From: Chaenocephalus aceratus
Lineage: Eukaryota > Chordata > Actinopteri > Perciformes > Channichthyidae
NCBI GenBank assembly: GCA_023974075.1
Contig: JAMFTG010000527.1
Location: forward strand, 62,001-126,000
Direction of reading: 5' to 3'
DNA length: 64,000 bases
In this document: in pieces, positions 45,251 through 57,148 of the stretch
Layout of the letters: each line of letters starts with the position of its first letter
Position numbering within the stretch: position 1 is the first letter of the stretch
Position numbers and translations under genes: made by a program
The notes under the pieces: generated by a model
What the model was told of the DNA's origin: nothing
Database searches by the model: none
Seen by the model: the letters and a program-made list of their open reading frames with translations, nothing else

Positions 45251-46191
45251 CAGACCAGGGAACCAGGAAGTGGTGACTCATTCCTGCACCACTCGATTAT
45301 AAAGAGCCATCCAAAGAAAACAGAAGAAGGAGAGATTTGTTTGGATAAGGCGGATAGGAACACGAGGAAGTACAGTGAGAAAAGATCAGGGAAACATGTT
45401 CAGAAACACTTTCATTCATCGTGTCTAACCGCCGGCTCTCAAATCCCTGAACAGGTTTGAACAACCCCGTCACGTCTGAAAAGCTGCGTTGCCAAAATAG
45501 TTACTGTCCATATTGTCTCTGAGCTCTGGGGATCAGACCCAACTTATCGACATCTAAGCATACACCATCAACAAAGAACAATGAGAAGAAAATACGATTA
45601 TTCATCTTTGATAAAGACTATGTTTAGGGATCGACTGTTGATATCCAAAACATCTGTCTCTGTCTGATGTGTTTAAATCATTCGAACAAGGCTGTGGATT
45701 GGGTTAGTGCCAAACGTTGGGCAAGTTACAGCTGCCAGTGTACTTAAATGTACTTCAAATATGTAATTGCACAACTTTAATAACACTAATGGCGAAGGAA
45801 CGTAGTCGGTGGAATCAAAGTATTACAGAAACCAAGATATCTGCTGGTGCAAGCTAATGCATGGCCTCTATTTGTTATGCACTGTATTGCCATGCAACCG
45901 TTAGCTAAACCTCGACAGGGATACCGGATATTAAAAGGACAGGGACATGATATAGGAGATTGGAGTTGATGAAAGATTTGACTGAAGGTTTTTAAAATAA
46001 CCCTTAATTCGGTGTCCCTTAATCTCGACTACTTGTTGCTGTCATCGTGGCGTAATTGACCCCCTTCTTCTTCAATAGGATCTTACTTGTGAGAACATGT
46101 GTAGTCGATGTGTTTATCAATCTTGATAGTATAAAAACAACAACAGGAAAACAGCTTGAGCAACTGAAGGTGTGTGCGGTTCTTCAATAGG
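45251..46191. other. Intergenic, no feature seen
   Basis: No domain in the 110-codon frame 45128-45460. No repeat boundaries found. Confidence 0.4.
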
Positions 46192-46621
46192 CAATTTGTT
46201 ACGCTTGGGTGAAGCAGGTAGGACTCAAATGCAGAATTTAACGAAAAGCGAGCTTTATTAAAATATATAAAGCTGTGGCAAAAAAGGCAGTATCCAAAAT
46301 ATCCAAAACCAACGAGCAGCACAAGGAACACAGACCGTGGAATGACATGGAAGGGAAACAATGAACCGACATGGAGCACAGGGGAAGACTAGACTAAATA
46401 CACAGAAGGGTAATCACAGGACAAGACACAGCTGGGCAGGGGAGGAGAAACACAAGGACAACAGGTGGACACAATCGGGTAATCAGGGAGGGAAACAGAC
46501 AGAAAGCAGACAGGCAGGAAACGGGGGTGAACACTTTACACAATAAGACAGGAAGACAAGAAAAACACCAACACAGACAAAACTACAAAACGTGACATAA
46601 CATGAGAATCGTGACACAATT
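46192..46621 (-). mobile_element. Solo LTR with 5-bp TSD
   Basis: The minus strand of 46197-46616 starts TGTCACGATTCTCATG and ends CACCCAAGCGTAACA, so it has TG...CA ends and is 420 bp long. It is flanked by CAATT at 46192-46196 and 46617-46621. The minus strand contains a TATTTAG promoter-like word and AATAAAGC before the end. No internal region follows on either side. This is what remains when the two LTRs of an element recombine. Related partial copies are at 50278-50640 and 48590-48730. Confidence 0.85.
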
Positions 46622-46956
46622 ATAGCAAAATGGGTGGTCATTTGAAATGGTAAAAATAAATAGTATGTCGCATCTCGAGCTGTTGCGTGGACTATACAGG
46701 TCTGTGGTTACGTTATAGTCACTTTGTGGAGTTTGTCAATACAGACGCACCCTAGAGAAGGTGAAGCATGAGCTGTCAGGATTATACATCAGACCCTAAA
46801 ACGGATCATCTGTAATCTCCTCTTGACATTTCAACTCTTCTCATGACTCTTGGATGAATGCAAGGATGTCACAGAGGGGGATTGGTTTATTACCGGGTTT
46901 CATGACCTCCTTACTGGAGCAGACAGGAGAGGACACATATGGTTGTGGTGTGGTTG
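46622..46956. other. Intergenic, no feature seen
   Basis: No gene or repeat boundary recognised. Confidence 0.35.
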
Positions 46957-47560
46957 TTAAAGGTGGGGTAGGTAAGGGCGGTAATGGGCGGCTGTGGCTA
47001 AGTGGATAGAGTGCTGGACTTCGAATCAGGGGGTAGCAAGTTCGAGTCCCACTGCAGTCAGCATGTCGTTGTGTCCCTGGGCAAGACACTTCACCCCAAA
47101 TTGCTCCGGTGGGGATTGTCCACAGTACTGAATGTATGTAAGTCGCTTTGGATAAAAGCGTCTAACAAATAACATGTAAAATAACATGTAATGTAAGTTT
47201 GAGAAACTGGCTCGAGATACACTTGTTGTTATATTCCATGGAATGCTCTTAACATCCTGATAGCAATGAATATCTGAAGTGCTTTAACAAAAAATCCATT
47301 AAAAAAAGTCATCAGTGGAAGCCGTGGCGCTGTAAAAAGTACGACCAATCATCTGAGCCGGCTAAAGTAGCTGGATGGCCTACCTGCCTGTCAGCCTTCC
47401 ATCTGGGCACACACTTATCTCGTGCCCTCATTGGTCGTGTGCGCGTTCGTGTGTGGGGGAGGGGCTCTGTGAGGAAGTGGCAGATTTTTTCCGGCTGTGT
47501 ATTTTCAAATTCTTGCGATCCTCGAGCCGGTTTCTCCAACATTACCTACCCCACCTTTAA
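46957..47560. mobile_element. TTAA-flanked MITE split by a SINE
   Basis: TTAA at 46957-46960 and 47557-47560 flank ends AGGTGGGGTAGGTAA and TTACCTACCCCACCT. The inverted repeat continues past the SINE as GAGAAACTGGCTCGAG (from 47202) and CTCGAGCCGGTTTCTC (47521-47536). TTAA duplications point to piggyBac or Kolobok type. No transposase. Confidence 0.8.
46986..47198 (+). mobile_element. tRNA-derived SINE
   Basis: The head 46986-47062 resembles a tRNA with pol III A box TGGCTAAGTGG (46995-47005) and B box GTTCGAGTCCC (47040-47050). The body has GTCCCTGGGCAAGACACTTC and the tail AAGTCGCTTTGGATAAAAGC, common to several fish SINEs mobilised by LINEs. It is inserted within the TIR of the TTAA element. 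It is not a functional tRNA gene: the acceptor stem does not pair and the 3' side runs on into SINE body. Confidence 0.8.
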
Positions 47561-48589
47561 GAGACCTTTCAAAGTGACGAACATTTCATCTCAGAAACTT
47601 TTGGAATTTTTGCGTAAACTGGGTTTTCAAAGAATACAAAAACAATGTAATTTAAAGTTTTCTGGAGTGCTCATTGTACCATATGCTATTGCAGAAACTA
47701 CACCGATCTCGTTCATATCATTGATTTTTATCAAAGTCTAAACAGAATTTACATTCATTGCTGTATTGTAATGTATGTTTATGTTCCCTGTTGAAAAACA
47801 CCCCATACGATCAATGTAGTAAAGTACATCTGACATTAAGTTGTGTTTTGGCCATACGGACAGCCTTTGGTTGCTTTTCTACTTTTATAGAACCGTCTCA
47901 AATCAATGACTTCCTTTTTCCAACCATTTAATTTCCCACAACACGGTTCTTTATACAATCAGACGATCAGACAGATTTAAAAAGAGAAACTGAAGGCGAG
48001 TGCTCCTGAAGTGCCAAATAAAAAATCCCCCATTGCACAAGAAAAACTGTTCACGCACAACTGGAGGAAGTCCAAAGGGTTTGAAGTGGAAGAAGTTCTC
48101 AGACTTCAGGGTTTGAACGGTGTTATCATAACCTGAAGGAATGGTTGCGTAAACTTTAAACAATAACTATGTATGCATAAACCTCGGTCTTACTTGAAGG
48201 CATGTCTCATATTTAATTTATGGGTTTGGCAAGTATAGATGCCAAATTTAACTGGCATCGATGTTACAGACGAGGCTTTGTTGCAAAGAGATACATATTA
48301 ACTGATGTTTGCCAAAAATGTGACAACCAAATAATAACTTGATGAATAACTGTAACGTCTTTTGTGAGAAGAGGTTGGTAGTTAGTAATCTAGATGGATA
48401 TAAAGATAAATCAGGGAAATATTTTGTCAAGGCTGGAGAGCAGAGTACAAAGGATCCAAATTCAAAAGACAGTTCCTTCAAATGAAAGCCCTCGTTTGGC
48501 AATGGAGCAAAACAAGGCAAATAAACAAAGCTGTCTCTGACAATAAGCATCCAACATCAACATTCTCACAACAACTGAAAGAAAAACCA
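47561..48589. other. Intergenic, no feature seen
   Basis: No coding signature. The frame 48248-48550 on the minus strand has no recognisable domain. Confidence 0.35.
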
Positions 48590-48730
48590 GAACTTAAATA
48601 CACACAAGACTAATCACAAGAATAAGACACGGGTGGGGAGAGAGAGAGAAAACACAGGTGAACGCAATCAGGTAATCAAACAGGAACGCAGAGAATGGAA
48701 GTAAAACAGACATAGCCTAACACAGGGTAA
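48590..48730 (-). mobile_element. Diverged LTR fragment
   Basis: ACTTAAATACACACAAGACT, ACAGGTGAACGCAATCAGGT and AATCAAACAGG parallel the solo LTR at 46380-46500, but with many differences and no termini. Confidence 0.45.
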
Positions 48731-48779
48731 ATTAAGCAACAAAAGTGATGTTAAAAACCGGTCAACCTACAGACGGAAA

Positions 48780-49610
48780 TATTTACCTGTCAGTGTGCTC
48801 TTTAGCTAGCTAATGTTAGCTACATTGCTAACTAGCTAACACCAGCCGGCTATCTTACAAGCTAACTTCCGAACGTTAGCTCTCTACTTAAAAAGCTAGC
48901 GTTCGCTATCTATCTAACTAGTACGCTTGTTTACGTAGCTTACCTATCTAACAAGCTAGCTTACATTTGTTATCTATCTAACTAGTAAGCTTGATTACGT
49001 TGCATACCTATCTAACAAGCTAGCTTACATTTGTTATCTATCTAACTAGTAAGCTTGATTACGTAGCTTACCTATCTAACAAGCTAGCTTACATTTGTTA
49101 TCTATCTAACTAGTAAGCTTGTTTACGTTGCTTACCTATCTAACAAGCTAGCTTACATTTGTTATCTATCTAACTTGTACGCTTGTTTACGTTGCTTACC
49201 TATCTAACAAGCTAGCTTACATTTGTTATCTATCTAACTAGTAAGCTTGTTTACGTAGCTTACCTATCTAACAAGCTAGCTTACATTTGTTATCTATCTA
49301 ACTAGTAAGCTTGTTTACGTTGCTTACCTATCTAACAAGCTAGCTTACATTTATTATCTATCTAACTAGTAAGCTTGATTACGTAGCTTACCTATCTAAC
49401 AAGCTAGCTTACATTTGTTATCTATCTAACTAGTAAGCTTGTTTACGTAGCTTACCTATCTAACAAGCTAGCTTACATTTGTTATCTATCTAACTAGTAC
49501 GCTTGTTTACGTTGCTTACCTATCTAACAAGCTAGCTAACGTTCGCTATCTATCTAACTAGTACGCTTGTTTACGTTATTAACCTAACTAACAAGCTAGC
49601 TAGCTATTTT
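48780..49610. repeat. 64-bp minisatellite rich in GCTAGC/ACTAGT palindromes (about 10 copies)
   Basis: Units contain ATTTGTTATCTATCTAACTA, GTAAGCTTGTTTACGTAGCT and TACCTATCTAACAAGCTAGC. Copies vary at TAGCTTACC/TTGCTTACC and GATTACG/GTTTACG. The flanks are degenerate versions of the same words. Confidence 0.93.
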
Positions 49611-49756
49611 TAGCTATATGGCTAGGTATGGCCAAATTGGTGATTCTTATAATTGTAGTTATTTATTTAACACCCTATTGTTAAACTTGCCTTTTGGACT
49701 AAACAATCATTAAAAGAGTCATTACAAAAACATGTTGCTGCCACAAAATGTATCTA

Positions 49757-50157
49757 TTTTTTCGTGTCACACAGAACGATTTTAATTTTAAATATAACAA
49801 ATTTGGGAAAAGAGATTAAAAGATACAAGTTTCAGATTCTGACACAGAACGATTTTAGAAGCAATGTATTTCTATTGGTAGTATGTTTCATACCTGCACC
49901 AAATAATAACACATTAGAAGAAAAAAATAAATAAATACAGATGTCAGTATTCTGAGGCTCTGAGCCACATTTCTTTCCCTCGCGGACGGCAACAAAACTC
50001 CGACATTATACTATTTAAAATAATAGGGTTAGGGTAAGATATTGAGTAAGAAAATGTTTTTATGAACCCCACAGACAGAAAGACGTGGTGCAGGCACGAA
50101 ACATACTACCAATAGAAATACATTGCTTTTAAAATCGTTCTGTGTGACACGAAAAAA
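49757..50157. repeat. Long inverted repeat, about 58-bp stem
   Basis: CACAGAACGATTTTAGAAGC followed by AATGTATTTCTATTGGTAGT (49843-49882) and ATGTTTCATACCTGCACCA pair with the segment 50090-50148. A second, shorter copy of the outer end (GTGTCACACAGAACGATTTT) occurs at 49764. The spacer is about 190 bp with no gene. Confidence 0.8.
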
Positions 50158-50277
50158 ATGCGAAAATCGTGTTGGTGAACACGAATCAATAGATTACATT
50201 AATTTTGTGACTATACCACGAAATGCCGTGAGACTGGGTTGCTCATAGAGCAGCTGTTGACTAAAAGGTCAGGTAAC

Positions 50278-50640
50278 AAAAAGCGAGCTTTATTTAAAAA
50301 AGCCGATGACAAAAGAAAACAAGGAACAACTTAACATTACATCCAAGGGAGTACGAGGAAGGATCAGGACAAAAAACTTCACGGACAAACATGGAACGTG
50401 ACATGAAAGACGGACAGGTAACATGGACATCAAGAGACGGACAGGTAGCATGGACATCAAGAGACGGGCAGGTAGCATGGGCGAGAAGAGACGATGATCA
50501 GACATGGAGCACAGGGGGAGACAAGACTAAATACACAGAAGAGTAATCACAGGACAAGACACAGCTGGGCTGCGGAGGCAGAAACACAAGGGCAACAGGT
50601 GAACACAATCAGACAATCAGACACACCAGGGAACTACTTT
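50278..50640 (-). mobile_element. LTR fragment related to the solo LTR
   Basis: AAAAAGCGAGCTTTATTTAA at 50278 and the 50502-50630 segment match the solo LTR at 46197-46616. Between them lies a triplicated segment of 27-33 bp with GACGGGCAGGTAGCATGG (50400-50490). Both TG...CA ends are missing. Confidence 0.65.
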
Positions 50641-50714
50641 GTTCTGAAAGCTGAACCTGCTGCTCCTCACAGAGAGAAGAGGAAGAGGAGGTGAATTACT
50701 TTACATTGTGGATA

Positions 50715-51145
50715 GCCCCCATTGTTCTGTGTGTCAAAATGAAAGACAGCCCACACACCTACCAATCATCAAACCGTGGGGTCGTATTGTTGTATCGCTG
50801 TAGAGATGTACTACAGCAAAAGTATTCTCCGTCGGGACTTCCTGCAACAACACCACGCTGTTATCTTGATTCTGATTGGCCAGAAGATATTATCAAAGAT
50901 GTTCTATTGAGAAGACGATCACTACGTGACAAAAGTTTTCAAAACCGTTTCTAGTCTTCGGTGTTTCCAGACGAGTGGCTTCTGAAATCAATCTTACTAA
51001 CTGCTGTCTGTGCAATTTACTCCGCGCGAGTTGTCAGACTTTATTTTGCTAACTTTAACATCATTTTCATGGTGGGGCTAAGCCATTTCAGGGTATGGCT
51101 GTAGCCTACCCCAGCCATACCCTGGCGCCGCCACTGCATGTAACC
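50715..51145. repeat. Dispersed repeat, inverted relative to 39380-40220
   Basis: TGTCAAAATGAAAGACAGCC, AAAGTATTCTCCGTCGGGAC and CCAGCCATACCCTGGCGCCG match the complement of segments spread over 39385-40220. The shared material includes TTACTCCGCGCGAGTTG. Some internal sequence differs between copies. Confidence 0.75.
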
Positions 51146-51611
51146 AACACACACCCTCTTTTTCTTCTTCTAAAGACAACACAAGGATGACATGACAGGG
51201 ACGCTCTGTCAGGTTTCACTCTTTGTTGTCTAACAGGGAGTCGAAATATACGAGCCACAATCCTGATTGAAATGTTTGAGCTCCTTTATTAAACTGTCAA
51301 GAGGTGTTTTTGTGTGTGCCGCGAAGGTGTGTGAGTGAGTGTGAGGATGGCTGTGTGTGTGAGTGAGTGTGAGGATGGCTGTGTGTGTGAATGTGTGAGT
51401 GTGTAGATGGCTCTGTGTGTGAATGTGTGTGTGTCCTTGTACCGTACATGTGTGGTCAGGTCATTCGACACCATCATGTCACACCTAACTCCTAAGATCT
51501 TCCTCCGACCAGCTGATGCCTGGTTGATAATCAGTGGTGTGTGCGTGTGTGTGTGTGCGTGCGTGTGTGCGTGCGTGTGTGTGTTCCCCTTATTCCACAA
51601 TAAGGAGAATG
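51146..51611. repeat. GT-rich intergenic with a short tandem repeat
   Basis: GAGTGAGTGTGAGGATGGCT repeated around 51330-51420 and GT/GCGT runs at 51537-51583. No gene. Confidence 0.6.
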
Positions 51612-52077
51612 TCAACACAGGCACCTGTCAACCCGCACTCTGCTGTTCCTCAGTGCCGCTCCCCCTCCCTCCCGCTGATATTATTAGTAATCATTGATAA
51701 CACGGCAGGGTCCGTGACAGTTTGTTTTCATCTGATTTCAAATAAACAAAGTCTTGGTTTTTAGAATATTAAACTTGTTTCGCCAAATTCAGACGATAAA
51801 TAGAACTTTGAAGCTTCGGCATAATTACAAGAGGCAACTTAACGTCACAGCAGGCACAACAACAGCCGGTGTTTCTTGTGAGGGTTGCCCCGGGAAACAA
51901 ACACAATACACACAAACGCGTCACAGATTATTTCGCGGTATTTGGCTGCTGAACTAAATCATGTACGCAGCTCGCGACGTAACTAGGAGTCTAGTGGACG
52001 GTATCGGTTACAAGTAAACATTTTTATTTATTATTTTATTAATTACGCTGTTTATAAATTAATCTGAGGGCCACACA

Positions 52078-52085
<8 letters not shown>
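51612..52085. repeat. Dispersed repeat, copy 2
   Basis: Matches 42540-43300 in the same orientation; see there. It is followed by a GT microsatellite at 52080-52111. Confidence 0.8.
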
Positions 52086-52111
<26 letters not shown>

Positions 52112-52113
<2 letters not shown>

Positions 52114-52553
52114 TAAGATATGATGATTAAGGAGAGATTAGGGAAAGTTATTTCTGATTGAACCGTTAAGAGGATCTGAAGCAGATATTTAAAGTGTTGC
52201 CAAAAACAAGCGCTCCTTTTCTCCAGGTAGTGTTCCAATCATTTAAGTTGCATCGGAGATATCACAGTTCGACGTAGGGCTTCAGTATATCTCTGTACAT
52301 TGGACATTTTACCCCTTTGTTTACTTGTTTACTCCGCTCTGTCTTTTTAGTTCTTCCCTTACAATAACCCTAATCGACTCATCTCGATGTTCTCACACTG
52401 TGTCTTTTACATGTACAATTACTTTGCACACTATATACACTGTAAATAGTACCTATACATTTTGTTAGTTGTTTTAGATTGACGTATAATACTGTACACT
52501 GAAGTCAATTTGTATTGCATATTCGATAGAGACACAGATCTTCTACTGCAGGG
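52112..52553. other. Intergenic, possible LINE 3' UTR
   Basis: TTACTTTGCACACTATATAC and CACTGTAAATAGTACC near 52420-52455 resemble LINE 3' UTR sequence. No coding part. Confidence 0.35.
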
Positions 52554-53092
52554 GTGTCAAACTCAATTTCATCACGGGCCACATCAGCATTATGGTTGCA
52601 CTCAAAGGGCCGGTTGTAACTTTAAGACTATATAAAAATACATATATAATATATCATATATAAAATAACGTATTATATTACATCATTGCCTCTGCATTGG
52701 ATTATCATCGGATAGGGTAATACCTTCATAATTAACTACATCTGAAAGCAGAAGTCTAGGGCAAATAATTGCAAGTCTCTTCAGTGCGTATGTCCCAAAA
52801 TGATTTAAAAAGAAAAGCCAAATTCTGGAGAAAAAAGAAATAGAAGTGACATTTTGAAATAAAAATCTAATTCTGAGAAAATGGAATTCTATGAAAAAAA
52901 TGCAAATTCTGAGAAAAAAGTCATATTTGAAATGCATTGTGGGACATGTAGTTTATGGACGACATGCTTCTGTAGCATGTAACCGTATAATAAACATATT
53001 ATTCTTTGCAAGCTCTTGTGGGGCCACAAATAAAAGTCGGGGCGCCGAATGTGGCCCCCGGGCCTTGAGTTTGACACCCCTGTTCTACTGTC
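52554..53092. mobile_element. hAT-like element, GGGGTGTCAAACTCAA family
   Basis: Starts CAGGGGTGTCAAACTCAATT and ends TTGAGTTTGACACCCCTG, an 18-bp perfect inverted repeat apart from one base. The interior shares GGGCCACATCAGCATTATGG with 16859-17234 and has an extra A-rich insert at 52800-52930. Confidence 0.8.
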
Positions 53093-53995
53093 TATATGTA
53101 TATATTTACTGTTTAAGTTTCTCTCATCTATTTTGTCTCATTTTATTTCATGTGTAATGTTTATATTCTGCTGAAAAGAAAAGCACAATTCGGATCAATA
53201 AAGTTAATCTAATCCAACGTGATGTTGTCCCATACATCCCTCTGTAGGGAACACAGGGATTGTTAGATATTCGTTGGCAGTCAACACCATCTATTTCCAC
53301 ATATCTGAACTATTACCTGCTACGGGACTTTTCTAATTCATAATCTTGCTAAATGTAATACATGCACAGACATAACAGATAGCGACAGATCACAGTGCAG
53401 GAAGAGGCACCGCAGCTTCCTCCTAAATAACGTTTACAATCCCAATTTCACATAAAACCTTTTATCGATATACAAACAATACCTTAAATTCAAAAAGGAA
53501 GGCAAAGTTCTACGAAAACCCCAAATAAATGTGAATAAAAGAAAGGATAAGTGAACGGAATTATACCACGCCATTCCAGGTTGATGTTTCACTAAATCAG
53601 ATAATATGATATTAACTAAATATATCTGGATATGATGATATATCTTTTACTTTCCACTCCCTACGTCGAAATGAAAGCGGGCCCATCTGAGCCGCGTTCA
53701 AACGGGCGATGTGTTCGAGGTCAGAGAATAGAAACGTCGTGTTTAACGGAATAATAAGAGGATTAACGGCATGATGAAGAGCTGAGTGTGTTCGAGAGAT
53801 GCTCATATTTCACAGAGGCAGATGGTGCTGAAGCAGGAGGGAGAAGACCGCCCAGAACGCCTGTGTGTGTGTGTGTGGTGTGTTGTGTGTGTGTGTGAGC
53901 CCAGCAGGTCCCAGGAAACGGGAGCATATTCGCAGCAGATCTGCTTGTTGAGACTCCGTTCTGCTCCATTAAAACATGACACTCTGTCCTCCTGT
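53093..53995. other. Intergenic, LINE-tail trace
   Basis: CGGATCAATAAAGTTAATCT near 53192 resembles a LINE 3' end. The rest is unassigned. The very long serine-leucine and arginine-glutamate frames entering from the right are artefacts of the CT array. Confidence 0.4.
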
Positions 53996-53998
53996 CCA

Positions 53999-54086
<88 letters not shown>

Positions 54087-55550
54087 CTGTCCGTCTCTCT
54101 CTCTCTCCACTGTCCGTCTCTCTCTCTCTCCACTGTCCGTCTGTCTCTCTCCACTGTCCGTCTCTCTCTCTCTCCACTGTCCGTCTCTCTCTCCACTGTC
54201 CGTCTCTCTCTCTCTCCACTGTCCGTCTCTCTCTCTCTCTCCACTGTCCGTCCGTCTCTCTCTCTCCACTGTCCGTCTCTCTCTCTCTCTCCACTGTCCG
54301 TCTCTCTCTCCACTGTCCGTCCGTCTCTCTCTCTCCACTGTCCATCCGTCTCTCTCTCTCCACTGTCCGTCTGTCTCTCTCTCCACTGTCCATCCGTCTC
54401 TCTCTCTCCACTGTCCGTCTGTCTCTCTCCACTGTCCGTTCTCTCTCTCCACTGTCCGTCTCTCTCTCTCTCCACTGTCCGTCTCTCTCTCTCTCCACTG
54501 TCCGTCTCTCTCTCTCTCCACTGTCCGTCTCTCTCTCCACTGTCCGTCTCTCTCTCTCCACTGTCCGTCTCTCTCTCTCTCCACTGTCCGTCTCTCTCTC
54601 TCTCCACTGTCCGTCTGTCTCTCTCCACTGTCCGTCTCTCTCTCTCTCCACTGTCCGTCTCTCTCTCTCCACTGTCCGTCTCTCTCTCTCTCTCCACTGT
54701 CCGTCCGTCTCTCTCTCTCCACTGTCCGTCTCTCTCTCTCTCTCCACTGTCCGTCTCTCTCTCTCCACTGTCCGTCCGTCTCTCTCTCTCCACTGTCCAT
54801 CCGTCTCTCTCTCTCCACTGTCCGTCTGTCTCTCTCTCCACTGTCCATCCGTCTCTCTCTCTCCACTGTCCGTCTGTCTCTCTCCACTGTCCGTCTCTCT
54901 CTCTCCACTGTCCGTCTCTCTCTCTCCCACTGTCCGTCTCTCTCTCTCTCCACTGTCCGTCTCTCTCTCTCTCCACTGTCCGTCTCTCTCTCTCCACTGT
55001 CCGTCTCTCTCTCCACTGTCCGTCTCTCTCTCTCTCCACTGTCCATCTCTCTCTCTCCACTGTTGCCTCCTCTCTTCTCCACTGTCTGCCTGTCTCTCTC
55101 TCTCTCCACTGTCCGTCTCTCTCTCTCTCTCCACTGTCCGTCCGTCTCTCTCTCTCCACTGTCCGTCTCTCTCTCTCTCTCCACTGTGCTTCCCTGTGTC
55201 CCTCTCTCTCTCCACTGTCCGTCTCTCTCTCTCTCCACTGTCCGTCTGTCTCTCTCTCTCCCTGTCCTCTCTCTCTCCACTGTCCGTCTCTCTCTCTCTC
55301 CACTGTCCGTCCCTCTCTCTCTCCACTGTCGTCCCTCTCTCTCTCCACTGTCCGTCTCTCTCTCTCTCCACTGTCCGTCTCTCTCTCTCTCCCACTGTCC
55401 GTCTCTCTCTCTCCACTGTCCGTCTCTCTCTCTCCACTGTCCGTCCGTCTCTCTCTCTCCACTGTCCGTCTCTCTCTCTCTCCACTGTCCGTCTCTCTCT
55501 CTCCACTGTCCGTCCCTCTCTCTCTCCACTGTCCGTCCCTCTCTCTTCAT
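53996..55550. repeat. (TC)n tract and about 25-bp CT/CCACTGTCCGT minisatellite
   Basis: A TC run at 54001-54083 is followed by about 60 units of CTCTCTCTCTCCACTGTCCG with variable TC length and CCGT/CCATCCGT variants. Higher-order blocks repeat: the 54301-54440 and 54760-54890 stretches share the same order of variants. Frames of 497-648 codons across it are spurious. Confidence 0.96.
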
Positions 55551-56089
55551 GTGAACAGCTTGATGAATCATAGGAAGGGCAGTATTTCCTCTATCGACTG
55601 TAAAATGTGGCACATCTTCACATTTCGCCCATGGATGCCAATCAACTCTACGTGTGTTGTACTGAGTGCATGGAGGCGATTGTAGGAAACTCTGACGTTC
55701 CATTTTCAACGACTACATGCCGTCGGAAGACAGACCGCTTTATAACCAACGCAGCGTCGAGGCCTTCGTGTGGTTTCTCTCTCCTGTCGTGAGTTCATGA
55801 CCTTTCTGTGTTCCTTCCAGAGACACAGGCCCTGGGTACACGAGGCTGCACACTGAGAGGCAGACTTTCTTTGCAGTATGATATTTAAACTTATCTTAAT
55901 CGTGGAAAGTGTGCATCCTCAGATCGTGGAAAGTGTGCATCCTCAGATCGTGGAAAGTGTGCATCCTCAGTGCTTTGAGGTTCAGTCGCACAGAGAGTCG
56001 ACCTCTGATCAGCTCAGAGTGAAACTGAGCAGAACAGCTTTGGAGTTTGGAAGCTGTCAGTGTGTGATTGAACTAAATCAAGGCTGAAC
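55551..56089. repeat. Intergenic with a 24-bp triplicate
   Basis: CGTGGAAAGTGTGCATCCTC is repeated three times at 55901-55972. No gene otherwise. Confidence 0.7.
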
Positions 56090-56335
56090 CACACACACAC
56101 ACACACACACACACACCACACACCACACACACACACACACACACACCCACACACACACCACACACACACACCCACACACCCACACACACACACACACAAC
56201 ACACCCACACGCACACACACACACACACACACATGCACACACACACACACACACACACACACACCACACACACACACACACACAGACGCGCACGCCCACA
56301 CACCACCACACCCCCCCCACACACACACACCCCCC

Positions 56336-56366
<31 letters not shown>

Positions 56367-56490
56367 GCGCACACACGCACATGCGTTCACACACACACAC
56401 GCACACACACACACACACACACACGCGCACACACGCACCTGCACTCACACACACACACGCACACACACACACACACCACACACACACACA

Positions 56491-56561
<71 letters not shown>
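56090..56561. repeat. Complex CA microsatellite
   Basis: CA run broken by CC, GCGC and C-runs, with a partial internal duplication (GCGCACACACGCAC at 56367 and 56424). Confidence 0.95.
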
Positions 56562-56562
<1 letters not shown>

Positions 56563-57148
56563 TAGCAGAGCTTTCAGCGGCTGCCCAGCTGATAAGAAAC
56601 TCAGCAGTGAAATGAAAGTGCTTTTACATCTTCTCCTCTCAGACTCTGAGACAATTAACGAGAGTTTAAATTCCATCATCATTATTGTTCTGCTGCAGCA
56701 AAGCTTCCCCTCGCTGTGTGACCGCTATCTCCGCCGTCTGCAGCTGCACATCGGCGCTCCGATCTGTGCGTTTCAGTATGAGTTCTCAGCAACCAACTCC
56801 TCGACCCAGATGTAGCGATGTGTTCCACTTGGAGACGTCAGGTATTTGCACAAGTCATCCAGAATGTTGTATTTGATATGCTATCTTTCATTTTCATTTC
56901 ATTTGTATTTGAATGTTGAGCACGCTGGTCCTGTCACAAATTAATTGGGATTAATTAAAAAAAGACTTTTTGGCTTCGTAAATATTACTTTGATTATATG
57001 TTTGAATTCTACCATACATTACTATTTCAATGATTTTACTCAAAATGTCACCTTTTATTTTACTTGTCTTTCTATGTCATTTTGAATCTTAATTTTCACA
57101 TCTGAATTTGAACAAGAGCACCAAGTAAATACTACCTAGATCACACAG
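56562..57148. other. Intergenic, no feature seen
   Basis: Unique-looking sequence. The frame 56381-56815 is mostly CA repeat. Confidence 0.4.

Noticed and set aside
46986..47062. Functional tRNA gene
   Set aside because: A and B boxes are present, but the stems pair poorly and the sequence runs into a SINE body and tail.
50018..50038. Telomere-like TTAGGG
   Set aside because: Only one or two units (ATAGGGTTAGGGT), no array.
53763..55709. Frames of 497-648 residues rich in Ser-Leu or Arg-Glu
   Set aside because: All come from the CT minisatellite, open in several frames on both strands at once.
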